DNA of 64,000 nt, from assembly GCA_036872755.1 (NCBI GenBank), contig JAVHNS010000008.1, positions 558,001 through 622,000 on the forward strand, written 5' to 3'. Under the pieces are notes generated by a model, which was given only the letters and a program-made list of their open reading frames with translations, did no database searches and was not told the DNA's origin. Source of the DNA: Orbilia blumenaviensis (taxonomy: Eukaryota; Ascomycota; Orbiliomycetes; Orbiliales; Orbiliaceae). Numbering within the stretch: position 1 is the stretch's first letter; every line of letters begins with the position of its first letter. The position numbers and the translations under genes were made by a program. This document shows, in pieces, positions 11,915 through 22,556 of the stretch.

Positions 11915-13291
11915 TCATCGAACAAGTGCTGGCGCAACTGCAAGTCCCAAGTCTTCCCGTACCCTCTTTTCTATATCCTGCAGCTCCGAAGCTAGAGCCA
12001 AATCATTATCCAAGCCGCTACCTCGCAAGGACTTCCATGTTGACAATATAGACTCTGACAAAGACGTCTCCGAAGGCTTTTTGCTGCCCCCAAGAAGACG
12101 CTGTATGGAATCCTCTACTGTTTCCATGACTCTGTCCGTCAGAGCCTTCTCCCCACGCATATCTCTTAATTTCCTCGTAATCATCAGGCCAACGACCACA
12201 CCGAGAGATAGATCTTTCGATCCTGCTTTACCTGGATGATTAACCAAGTACTCTGCTGCGCCAAGAAAGTCTCCCTGATCAATCAGGATCTCTGCACCGA
12301 CCGGACTCCTCTGGGTATCCCATAGGTCCAAGGTATCAGCTATCATCTTCTTGGCCTCGTTATTCCCTTTCTTGTAAAGCTTGTACGCTACGGGCGTAAG
12401 CAGCACCATCTTATCTCCAGACTCCCGAATCGCAGTGCTTAGTTCAGTAAATACTGGCAGTATGGCGCGGGTTATAGGCAAAGTAGAAGGGTGTTCTGAC
12501 ACCCTGTGTCTATACGAGTCATCCCTAGCTTTCAAAATGTGTATGAAAAGCTTGACATTCTCATTCGGCGATTCAGGTGTATTATATATTTTCCCGTATG
12601 ATGTTATAATTTCGGAGAGTAATGTTCGGAAAGAGGTATAGTCTTCCCGTTCCAGGTATTCTGTTAACCAGGAGAATGGGAGACTAGGTCTTTTTGAGAA
12701 GAACATGGAGGCGGCGAGCCAGCCACGTAAAGGTACCTTTGGGGTACCATCTTTGTTGTAAAATAGAGGGTTCCCGTAAATCTTTCTATGCAGCCGAAGC
12801 CCTCCGTTTCGGTCTAGTGAGTTGATGTCATCGGATTTTTTGAGCTGGAGCACCAGTTGTTTACAACATTCGGCAGCGAGCGGGAGGTCGGCGGTCCCCT
12901 GAAGAAGGTGGGTTACGAATATATTGATAGGAGAATTATTGTCTATCTCGTACTCGTTTGAGAGCTCCTCGGAACTAAGAAGATCCCGTAGATTTCCAAC
13001 AAGCGGTGGCGATGCAGGTCGGTCTGTGACGACCTGGAAGATATGGTTGTCGGCTTTATTCGCGTATGCATTATGAATGCTTGGAGGAGGCCGGATATCG
13101 TCCGGATGGCGAGATTCTTTTAAAGCATTTCGGAAAGAGGAGTTTATCTCGTTAAGGAGGATCTTGGATTCGCTATCAGTGAGGATTGGATGGTTGAAGA
13201 TGGAGGCAAGCCTGGCTATGGGACCCGACGGCTTGGGCTGGGCTGGGAGGTTTCTGAGTAGAAGCTTAGTCGATCGAGAGGGTCCTTTCAT
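11915..13291 (-). CDS. Hypothetical protein, probable mitochondrial, helix-rich
   Basis: A single uninterrupted exon of 458 residues starting MKGPSRSTKLLLRNLPAQPK. The first 20 or so residues are basic and hydroxylated with Leu and no acidic residue, the pattern of a mitochondrial presequence. The remainder looks entirely alpha-helical, with regularly spaced hydrophobic and small residues (for example DQGDFLGAAEYLVNHPG), reminiscent of TPR or PPR-like helical-repeat proteins. I do not recognise a family motif. It lies 277 bp from POP5 in divergent orientation, so they may share a promoter. A role in mitochondrial RNA or translation would be a guess from the fold and targeting only. Confidence 0.8.
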   Translation of the reverse strand: MKGPSRSTKLLLRNLPAQPKPSGPIARLASIFNHPILTDSESKILLNEINSSFRNALKESRHPDDIRPPPSIHNAYANKADNHIFQVVTDRPASPPLVGNLRDLLSSEELSNEYEIDNNSPINIFVTHLLQGTADLPLAAECCKQLVLQLKKSDDINSLDRNGGLRLHRKIYGNPLFYNKDGTPKVPLRGWLAASMFFSKRPSLPFSWLTEYLEREDYTSFRTLLSEIITSYGKIYNTPESPNENVKLFIHILKARDDSYRHRVSEHPSTLPITRAILPVFTELSTAIRESGDKMVLLTPVAYKLYKKGNNEAKKMIADTLDLWDTQRSPVGAEILIDQGDFLGAAEYLVNHPGKAGSKDLSLGVVVGLMITRKLRDMRGEKALTDRVMETVEDSIQRLLGGSKKPSETSLSESILSTWKSLRGSGLDNDLALASELQDIEKRVREDLGLAVAPALVR

Positions 13292-13568
13292 GGTTGCAGT
13301 GGTTGTAGTTAACTATTATTAACAGTTTCGCTATCCATCGCCGAGTTCTTTGAAGGCGGTGGGATGTTGGTTTGTGTAGGATGTTGACTCTGGGGAAGCG
13401 CGGAGGTTGTAGTTGACGTCGCAATCTTGGCGAGATGACCTGATCTCGACCAACGTCACCTCCAAAACCTTGAATCATTCCAATCATCAGCATCAACATC
13501 AATACCATCATCACCATAAAGATCAAAATCAACATCAATGCTCCTCCCCCGGTGACGAATAAAAAGCC
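13292..13568. promoter_or_regulatory. Divergent promoter with ATC-rich tract
   Basis: The 277 bp between two divergent start codons must contain both promoters. Near 13482-13540 there is a tract of imperfect CATCAA/CATCAC repeats just upstream of POP5, most likely in its 5' leader. No TATA box is obvious. Confidence 0.5.
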
Positions 13569-14257
13569 ATGGTCCGCGTTAAACAGCGCTACCTTCTCTT
13601 CACAATCCTCTACCCATCCGGTCCGCCGACGGGGAGCACAATAACGGGCTCGAAAGCCACCCAGTCCATGACCTTCCACTCTCCGTCCTCTCCAAATCTA
13701 AACCGCGCCTCCTTGGCCTCCCTGATTCGATCTTCGATATCACATAACTTCGGCGACTGGGGCATAGGCCAATGTGGCGGATTTGCTGGTTCGTATCTTT
13801 CCACGGTCACTCATGCTTCAAAATCAATGCCAAGACATTGAAAATACTAATAACCTGATTGGGTAAATCAGTGAAATACTTCTCTCCGGCGACGTCGACT
13901 GGTATACTCCGCATCACGCGCGATAACTACCGTACTTTATGGGCGGCTTTGACCTATATCAATGAATTCCACGGCCAACCAGCAGTTATCAAGGTCATCA
14001 GAGTATCTGGAACAATCCGAAAAGCCGAGCACGAAGCTGTAAAAGTTGCGGAAGAAGCTATAAGAAGGGTTAAGAAAGAGGCTATAGGCGTAAAAGATGG
14101 TCAAGGTGTTGGAGATAAGAAGGGAGTAGCTGGGATATTTGCTGGTAGCAGGACGGCAGCGCAAGTTGCGACAGTAATCGATGAAGATGAGGATGATGGA
14201 ATGGTTGTTGATATCGTCGATAGTGAGAACGATGACGATGACGATGACGATGATTAA
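13569..14257 (+). CDS. POP5: RNase P/MRP protein subunit Pop5 (Rpp14/Pop5 family)
   Basis: Exons 13569-13788 and 13872-14257 give 201 residues. Pop5 is a core protein of nuclear RNase P (tRNA 5' maturation) and RNase MRP (rRNA processing). The start MVRVKQRYLLFTILYP is the family's first strand. After the intron comes VKYFSPATSTGILRITRDNYRTLWAALTYI, the conserved Pop5 core. The intron has a good TACTAATAAC branch site but a weak donor (GTTCGT), chosen because it puts GTG (Val) across the junction; the better-looking GTATCT four bases on breaks the frame. The C-terminus ends in an acidic tail of nine Asp encoded by a GATGAC repeat, a common feature of fungal Pop5. Confidence 0.92.
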
Positions 14258-14554
14258 GAGGAACAAGGTATCCCTACCAGCGAGTACCAGATGAGAGTAC
14301 TAATCTTTTGGAAGTTAAGTGTACGATATGAAGTTTGATATGTATTATAGCAGATACCCCGGTTATCCCCATTAGCATTTTGCTGCAGTTCTATACGAAT
14401 CTCGACGATTTCTATCTATATAGAACTTTTGGTCTCGTTACCAAAACTGATAGAACTTTCCCAAAGTCTTCCCCTTTCTACCTTCGCAAGAAAAAAAATC
14501 CTTGATACCTGATGCCCCCCGTCTACCACCACTTTTGATACACAAATTGGTTTT

Positions 14555-16925
14555 CTAATCTTGAGGCTTATCAAGATCAAACACGTATTGCTTCCCCGGG
14601 TTCTGGCGTGCGAGGCGCTTAGCTTCCTCACGCGTAAGCGCCTTGTCGACGTTAGTCTTCCCTCGTTCCTTGGTCTCTTCTTTAGACCGTTTAGTTTTGG
14701 TCCTGTAATCTTGCCTCTCCCATTTCACCTCTGGTATTCGCTCTAGATCTTTCTTATTTGGTTTTCTAATTCTATCCGCACGAACACCACTATCATACTT
14801 CCCCCTCTTTAAGTCTCCACTATCTGCCCGTATACCTTCATCACGGCCTCGCTTCTTAGCCTTTCCTAGTCGAGATCTAGTCGCTTTATCGCTCGTCTCT
14901 GGATCTTTTACGGCCTCTGGGATCAATTGCGTCTTAGGCACTTGAACATACGGTGTTCCGGGTTGCTCCAACCTCATCTGAATCATCAAAGCTCTATTCC
15001 TCCCCTGCCGTAGTGCATCAAGCTCCCTCAGACGAAAGCTTAACTCCTCGGGGTCATTATTGCTCTTGAAGAGCATGTCACTACCAGTAAATGAAATATC
15101 CGGCGTTGGGAGACACGTCTTAAGTACTCTCGTTTCTGCCGACGAATTCAGGTCGGCAAATGTATCGTTGGCACCGTAGTTGTCCTCGGTGGGTCCGTCA
15201 GTGTTGAATGTCTTGGATCCATCTTCCTGAACGCTGTTGACTGTTCGCCGCAATGGGATGACTTCTGATTCGGAAGCCTCCTCGAATAAGAAATCGGCGA
15301 ACGTGGTGTTAAGTGCTTCCTTATTTTCCACATCAGGTCCTTCGGGGACGGGTGACCGTTTGTTGTCTGGTTCTTGATCTCCAGTGAGTCTTTTGGCCAG
15401 AGTTTCAATCTCTGATATGGACACACCTTCAAAGGTGTAGTCCCCGAAGCTGGTGTTCTTGTCTCCCTTCTCTACGCCCTCGGTAGACTTATCTATGGAG
15501 CTCTTCTGGACGGTTGCTACGGTCCCCCGTAGCAATTCAACGCCCGATTCAGAAACGTTTACGAACGAAAAGTCATCGAAGCCCGTAAACTGAGCTTTGA
15601 GCTTCGGGTCCTCGGTAGGCTTATCAAGGGGCGACGATGGTTTCTAACCACTACCCCGAGCGCCCTTGACCGGAGACCCGAGTATCTCGAGCTCTCCTTC
15701 TAAGAAACTCTCGAACGAGAAGTTCTCAAACCCGTCCTTTTTATCTTTAGGGGCTCCCGCGGTTGTGATATTGGCTTTAGCTGTCGGCTTTTGTTCTCCA
15801 GCCTTGGTATAGGGCTTGGGAGTCACGAGGATTGGCGGTACACACTCGATTTTTAGAGGGTTTGGCGGCGATTGGTTGGCTTTCCCCTTGGTATCTATCT
15901 GTGAATAGCACAGGGTAGAACTGTTAACTCGAGCGGGGGCCTTATCCTTTGCCCCGGTCCGGCCACTCGGTGCTTTCTTTGGCACCCTATCCTCAGGGAG
16001 AACCCCAGGGTTGCCATATTCCCGTTGCAGGGAGTTTTGGTTGAGCTATGTATCCAGGTTAGCAACAGAGTCAATAGTTCATCAGTATGGATGTAAATTA
16101 AAGTCCCTACCTGTCTAGCCCACTTTGTCCTTCGCAATAGGTCTTCGTCGATGTCTTCAAACCACTTCTTTGGCCTCGTCGGCTTCTCTAGAGTCGCCTT
16201 CTTCTTCACCCGGGAGCCCGTAGCAGCTGCTAACGGACTCTGCAAGTTTGATGGCGCCCTAGTGAGTGGCATCTTATAGGGCTTGTTCTTGTTTGCCGGC
16301 TTCTTGGGCTCGCTTGGAGTCTTAGGCTGTTAGATACCAGGATATAAGTCAGACTCAGTCTCTAGATATAGCTCGCAGTGGGGTAAACAGGAGATTATAT
16401 AAATTGAAGGAGAAACGGAAGCTTTTACCTGTTCAGCGGCCCTCTCCATGGGGTCTAGATACCCCACCGGCTCGAACCTACCCACCCTCAGCGTCTCAGG
16501 GCTCGGGAGTACCCGTTTGCCCATTGGCTTTCGAGGAAGCTTGTTCTCCATTGGACTCTTGGTCGAGCAGGGAGTGATTGTTCTGTTGGGAGTTTTGTAA
16601 GTCTTCGGTGTGGCTTTCTTCATTCTGGATGATTGTTTGCTTGTGGGCGGTTGGGCCTTGGTCGTATGGGGGATTTTGGGAAGTATTGTGTCGAGTTTCT
16701 GGCCTGGGGTTACAGTAACGACTGTCTGGAAAGCGTGTATAGCTTTAATTAGTAACAGCAGCATAAATACCGAGGTGGACTGGATGGTTTGTTTTGAAAA
16801 TGTACCTCCTCCCACGGGGTGAATATTATTTCCTCCCCCGTCTCGTTCCAGAAATCCGGCGAGCTAAACCGAGGACTATTATGCCGTGGTCTACTATTAA
16901 CTGGTGTCTCAGGATATGGTGGCAT
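14555..16925 (-). CDS. Disordered hypothetical protein with spaced FxDFxFE motifs; in-frame TAG
   Basis: Exons on the minus strand are 16925-16806, 16725-16429, 16326-16111 and 16045-14555. All junctions are in phase 0 and the frame gives 706 sense codons, but TAG at 15646-15644 interrupts exon 4 after residue 345. The frame stays open on both sides of it. The start is MPPYPETPVNSRPRHNSP, followed by FSSPDFWNETGEEIIFTPWEE. The protein is rich in Lys, Pro, Thr and Ser and mostly disordered. Five motifs of the form F-x-D-F/Y-x-F-E followed by a SESE-like segment recur every 44-50 residues at about 15733, 15583, 15451, 15304 and 15163 (minus strand). The last is degenerate. The TAG lies between motifs 1 and 2. 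The C-terminus is basic (KRSKEETKERGK) and ends GKQYVFDLDKPQD. Function is unknown. The TAG may be a nonsense allele, a sequence error, readthrough, or part of an intron. Confidence 0.72.
15644..15646 (-). other. In-frame TAG inside the motif-repeat gene
   Basis: The codons read GGT AGT GGT TAG AAA CCA TCG. Upstream the frame has been open since the exon start at 16045 (133 codons), and downstream it stays open for 362 codons in the same phase. The nearest phase-0 GT is 27 bases upstream, too short for an intron. A phase-0 GTACCG lies at 15841; using it with the GGTTAG acceptor would remove 198 bases, including motif 1. Confidence 0.8.
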
Positions 16926-17343
16926 TGTATCAGATGGTATAATAGAATGGAGGTTGGAAGAAGAGGGTTAGGGATGGTCTCGTAGCGTTAGGGAGGACTA
17001 TCTGAGATCAAGTTTAAGGTTGACTGGAACGACATCGACGAATTCGTCCTAAATCTGCCCGCAACTAACTCAAGGCCATCAACTCCACAATTGACTCGAC
17101 ACTTTCGGCGTCTTCATAGGTTACGAATATCTAAGCTGTGCAGTGGATCAATCTGAAATCTTTCATTTCTTCCTGGTAGTCAAAGTGACTTTACTAGTTC
17201 TTGCAAATTAAACTATCCGAAGCCATGCATCGTCATGGTGAACAATCTTGCAACACTTGGAATCGACAAATCCAACAATGTCCCTACCAGTGTTACTGGG
17301 GTACAAAGATCATAAGTTTCACGATTAAGTTAAAACAATACAT
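16926..17343. other. Intergenic, promoter of motif-repeat gene and 3' end of VWA-Vint gene
   Basis: This 418 bp holds the upstream region of the gene at 14.5-16.9 kb and the 3' UTR of the VWA-Vint gene, both on the minus strand. Nothing specific was recognised. Confidence 0.4.
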
Positions 17344-19620
17344 TTAAGCATGAACACTAACAGCCTGTACGACAACCGAATCAACCAGGCTTACCTTCTT
17401 TTCCTCTGGTTTAGCAAACCCCTTGATCAATCCAGTTTCTCCATCCCGAATAACGCCCTCACATTCACAAACACCATTCTCATAGAATCCCTTCAACTCC
17501 CTCAATCCGTCAAAGACAGCTGAGTAGTCTCCGAAGAATTCATGATTTCTTGCATCTGTATTCACATTCTCCGGGTTTACTAATCCGTGCCCCAAGGTTG
17601 CCACCATGGTGTCGCCCACAAACATGGAGTGGGCATCGGCATATGGGCTTGGCATCATGAGAACGGAGTATACTGCCTCGCACTCAATTTGTGCCGATTC
17701 CTCAATATCGTTAGGGAACCTCCAAGACCCATGGTAGCGGATTGGATGCCATGGTGTAACTTTCATTTCTCCGATTGTGCATATCTCTGTTGTACCGGAA
17801 ATCTTTGTCTTAATAATGGCGCTGACTTCTCCGGCGCCCCTGCTGGTCCTGAGGACACTTCCTCTTCGTAAAGTGTCAATTCGAACCTGTGTGCCGTCTG
17901 CCAGGGCTACTGGCGAGTCACCAGTAAAGCAGACACCGCCTCTAACGTTATATCTAGACATGCTTGCGAGTGCCTTTCTTGGTGCAGAAGAGACGGCACC
18001 GAAACCTCCCCTTCCGTAGTTCGAGAAATCTGGCATGGGTGTCGAGCTTGGTGTTGGTGGTGGCAATTTATCGAACTCTGCATCGGCAAAGTCGCGGGAT
18101 TTGGTAAATAGTGGCGAGTCCTTGCCGTATACTTGAAGGCCAGGGTCCTTGAAGTTATTACATCGTTGCATTTGGTGCGCGCGGGCTAGGGAAGGGAAGT
18201 AATGCCTTCCCCATTTTTGCCATGCTTTGCCATCTGGTGCGACAGCGAGGAGGCCCTCTCCACCGATATCTGTGCCAAGAGGCGCAGCGGCTGGGTGGTC
18301 TCCTAGGTTTGTAGCGATTTCTCTAGCTTGCGCCTCGAACGTTTCCTTGACTTCTTTCAAGGCATCTGTAAGTGGTTTACCAGATTTCTTGTAAGCATCC
18401 TTAGCCAGAGCGTATACTGTCGAGACAAAGTTAAGGCGGTGTAGATGATATTCATAGTCTTTGCTTGTCTGATTTGGTTCTGGGGATGTAGTAATTGTCA
18501 CTGCGTGGTTAGTAACATCTTCCGCATCCCAGGGTCTTGCTACCAATGTGACGATGAGATCGTCAGGCTTAGGTTTTACTAATCCCTCTACCTCAATAAT
18601 GAAATCTCGAGACTGGCCATACTGAATATCGCCAATATCGATCTTTGCACCCCATGACGCCTCAGTGAACGGGAATTCCCCACGAGCTTTCTTAACCTTT
18701 GCGCCTTCCGGTACTTCGACATTAAGATGGCAAGCAGTGGCGTATGTAGAGAAGAGATTCGCCAACGCATGCACGAAAACTGTACCAACCATTCCGGCGT
18801 CAGGAATAAAACCATAATGGCCACCCCCAGTTCTAGCGATATCAGACATCAATGAAGAGTCCAAATCATACCCAAACCCAAATCCATTGATAGCAAATCG
18901 GGTATCTGGGTGGGATTCAAGCCATTGCTGGAGCATTGGAATATGGCCACGAGGAGGGTGAACATTGGGTTGGCCGTCTGTTAGAATAAACAAACTAGCC
19001 AGCCGGTTATTCTCTTTCTTTGCTGTTGTCGCTGTTGACGAGGAACTAGATGCCTCGGGCTTGTGTTGGAGATCATGAAGGAGGTTCATGCCCATTTTCA
19101 AGCCATCCCAGAGATTTGTGGAGGCCTTTGGCCTCAGCTGGTCTACACTACCATTTAAGGAGACCTTTCCACTCTGAGTAGAATATTGGAAGTCTGTAAT
19201 AAGCTGTTTCCAATAAAAAATTAGTATCAAATGCCTTGCGGAAAATTAGAGCTTGGGAATGAATTAACCTACCTCAGCTCTCGAGTCAAATGCAACAATG
19301 GCCAATCTATCGTTGTCATTCAAAGTCGCAATGATAGTTTTCATAGCATGCTGCACAACATCCAAGATAGTTAAACCAGTATCCTCCTTCGTCTGCCCAT
19401 CTTCGCTCTGCGCCGGAGCGCTTTCTTCCATAGAACCGGAGACATCGATCACACAACACAAATCAAGTGGTGCACGTTTGAAATCGCCCTTCTCGGTCTT
19501 TTCCGGCTGATGCGGGGGAATGATTGAGACGAGAAAGTTGTTAGAGCCATGCTCGGAAATGTCGAGCTTGACGCCGGCGGCTTCCTCGTATGATGGGGGG
19601 TCTTCAACTTCGACCTTCAT
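17344..19620 (-). CDS. VWA domain protein with C-terminal Vint (Hint-like) domain
   Basis: Exons on the minus strand are 19620-19273 and 19203-17344, giving 735 residues. The intron has a TACTAAT branch site. Residues 8-11 form a PPSY motif (DPPSYEE), a potential WW/HECT-ligase binding site. The VWA domain starts near residue 50 with the metal-binding DVSGS at 59-63. Later come STNLWDGL and FILTDGQPN, standard VWA loops. A linker region (residues about 300-500, Vwaint-like) follows. The Vint domain begins at Cys541 (CFTGDSPVALADGT) and has a TPWH block near 599-602, matching the Cys and TxxH positions of Hedgehog/intein Hint domains. From family knowledge, fungal and protist VWA-Vint proteins are linked with ubiquitin-related roles, but their biochemistry is largely unknown. 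No signal peptide is seen, so it is probably cytosolic. Confidence 0.93.
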
Positions 19621-21535
19621 TGTTATTTGATTGCAATTGATTATTTATTGCGTTTTTAAATGCTATATGCTTTTTATTATTTTTCACGGGGGAGCAAATT
19701 AGAAAGAAGAGATTTGGGCAATTGATAGTGAAGACTCCTAGCTTCGGATAATTCACGAAAAGGACATCTACCGCCTTTTAAATGGAAACAACCCGATATA
19801 TATGGGTTCACTTTTGACTTCAGGTTCACGCGAAAAAGCGCATTACGCAGCATCATGCTCAAATGCTACTATCCGCGAATGAGTCACCAAAAATGCAGAG
19901 ATATATTCAAGGTGTAACGTTGGCTAACTAGGCATCTTCCGGGCACCTAGACCTCTAAATATGCGGGGTCATTTTTATGAGCACAGCGCGAAGGACTAGG
20001 CTTAAGTATGCCGGGTCCTCAGCCTCGACCCAGCCCACTAGTTAGCCAAAATGCATGGTTTGCCAATTGCGTGTTGGGTCCCGTTTTGGGTGGCTGACTG
20101 CTTTAGTAGCACTGCTACGCAAGGATCTCGTTGTAGATCCGTTCCACAAATATTGTTGCAACAGGTACCGCGGTTTGGAGGACAAAGAAAAAGAATTCAA
20201 TCCTAGAATCTCCAGACTTCTATCCAACCATTATGTCCAATACTCAGACAGTCGGAGCAGCTCCTTAGGATTAAAAACATAATCGCAACAATATTGAAAC
20301 TACAAAGCCTCTCTAGTTGTGACGTCTGGCACCCCTCTACACATACATATATAGCTCGAGAATTGATCCCCCAAATCAAGTTAGTCCAGCTTGAGCCTTA
20401 TAGGGCGAAATTTAAAAGGCTTTCAACCAGGCGGCTTTATCCCGACTAACTTCCTCATAATTGTAAAACATTCCTCAAAAACGCTTAGACGCCAAACAGA
20501 GTTCTATGGACTCGTATTCAGCATTACCTTTCTTAGAGTCTCGTAGCACTGGAAGTACATACACCCATACGGTTGCTAAAGGTGTTGTTTGACCGGGTTC
20601 CATATACGTATACCGGACCCACTTCCGGCAGTTCAATGTACCAAGATTAATATGTGAAGGCAATATTGCTGGTCTCGGCTGTCTATCAATGGCTGGAGTC
20701 GAGGCTAGTACTATAGTCTCCCACTTAGTACTTATGTGGTGGATTTACTTACACAATTCCTTACCAACACCGACGTACCACCAAAGGGCCCCCAGCTAAC
20801 TACATGCAACACTCCACCTCCAAATTATGGGGAGATACGTGCGCCCCCAAAGGCATCTCTTATCAATCGTTTAGTCAAAACAAGAATCACTACTTTCCTT
20901 TTGTCACGGTATGAGTAGGGTTATAGCGAGCACGATAAATTAGAGTTGGCCAGCACGCAGGTAGGTCCATAGCTATGGGCCATCTCTTCAACGTAACACT
21001 ACGCGGATCGCCACGACAAGCAAGCTTGCACAAGCGGCGAGCGCATGACAATCGTATGCATTGGAAAGCAGAAGTTAAAGTGGTCCACCAATGATTATTG
21101 GGACTGTATCGATTGCTGCTAAGAAACCTCGATTCGACCACAAGGAAACTGGTCTAGGAAAACTAGCTAGGAAACATAGATAAGTTGGGCAGTTACAGTG
21201 TTGGAACTATAGAGGTTACACAAAATTTAGTAGAGTAGCCATTCAGAAGCCATGCCTCAACCGGACCCATAAACTCTCCGCCTTGATAGTTAGATGCTCG
21301 ATGAGGAAATATGAGTAAGAAGGGCACCACTCTGCCCAGCTCCCGAGGCATAAGGAATCTCTAGACTATCCCTCCCATCCCCTTCCTCTAGCTATTCAGA
21401 GTGTTTACGGGGCGGTATCTGAATGTAGCCTTGGTCAAGAGATTTTTCTCTTTAAAATATCTCTCATCACATCATCAACAGAGAATATCACCACACGTAC
21501 GCGCTCTAGCATTTGAACTTCAAAATTCGAAAAAA
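19621..21535. other. 1.9 kb intergenic, AT-rich, no supported gene
   Basis: No open frame here looks coding. The first 300 bases would carry the VWA-Vint promoter. The rest is AT-rich with stops in all frames. Two segments near 20050-20280 and 20890-21140 have short open frames on both strands, but none has protein-like composition. Confidence 0.5.
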
Positions 21536-21942
21536 ATGGAAATTAATAGGCACGCTCCCAAAGCAGAATCATCAAAATCCTCAAAAATGCCAGGTCGAAC
21601 GCTTAGCGAATTTCTACAAAATGTCATTACGGCCATCAGATATAAAGATTCCTACAACATTGTCAGCTTCTGTCTTCAGGAGATAAGTCCAGCCAGGGCT
21701 CTTGGTGTCAAGGATGTTCTAGAGGCTCAGCAAGATTTGGAAGGGAAATACAAGTACTTACCTAGGCATATATCTGAAATCTCGAAATTGAACAACGGCT
21801 AACGGTATACATCGGTAGGTTTAGTTACGACGAGAATAAAAGAGAAATTAGCATTGATCTGGAACCAGACAAGCCCGCGCCCCCTGATGATGATAAAAAC
21901 ACCATTTATGTAGATCATTGGCCGTGGGAGCCTAAAGACTAG
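21536..21942 (+). CDS. Small hypothetical protein, two exons, 113 residues
   Basis: Exons 21536-21753 and 21819-21942, joined across a 65 bp GT-AG intron (donor GTACTT, CTAAC branch word, acceptor GGTAG), give 113 residues. The first exon reads MEINRHAPKAESSKSSKMPGR and then an amphipathic helical stretch (LSEFLQNVITAIRYKDSY). The second exon encodes FSYDENKREISIDLEP and ends in IYVDHWPWEPKD. The even, protein-like composition, a helical N-terminal half and an acidic Trp-containing C-terminus suggest a real small protein. A second in-frame ATG at 21587 is possible. I know no family for it. Unspliced, the frame would stop at 21802, 16 codons past the donor. Confidence 0.6.
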
Positions 21943-22556
21943 ACATAGTGTGTGTGGTGGTGGTGTATTTTAGAGTGCTACAACTCATGTCGTTTCTAAG
22001 ATACCTGGATCTTGTTCTTCTTTCATACAACTATAGCAGGATATCTGGTCATTCTAGTAGGAGGTAGTCTCGGTCCTAGGAGGATATTTATAAAATTTCC
22101 AATGTTATATATCCGCGAGTTAGAGGCTCATACGTTTGGGGTCCAAAAATAGCCAAAACACAGACACAACCAAAATACCAGGACAATGTCGCCGCAGGGT
22201 CGCTGCAGGGTCGACTCGCTTTTCACAACATCGTCGCAGTGTTGCGGTGACAGTCGTTCTGCCAAGATCAACATCTCACAACTCAAGCAAGGGGGGAATT
22301 ATCATATTTTGCCCTTACAGAAGACTAAATTCCAATAAATAAGTCTAAATTCCAATAGATAAGACCAAATTCCAATAAACTCGAAACCAAAACAATATAT
22401 ATCCTGATTAGGTAGCCCAGGCATTATAGATATAACCCTGATCAATTGCCCGAAACCATATAAACTTCGCTACTTCCAACGCCATCAGCTCCAGCAACAC
22501 GTTAACACAGACGATACCACAGAGCGCGCAAGGCAAAGCATGAAAACGACAATCGG
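21943..22556. other. Intergenic, convergent 3' ends
   Basis: The 614 bp between the small gene and the dehydrogenase stop. Near 22323-22380 the words AAATTCCAATA(A/G)A-TAAG are repeated three times in tandem (about 20 bp period). Otherwise nothing was recognised. Confidence 0.45.
22320..22385. repeat. Short tandem repeat, about 20 bp period
   Basis: The sequence TAAATTCCAATAAATAAGTC is followed by near copies (TAAATTCCAATAGATAAGAC, then CAAATTCCAATAAACTCG). There are three imperfect units in the 3' region between convergent genes. Confidence 0.6.
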
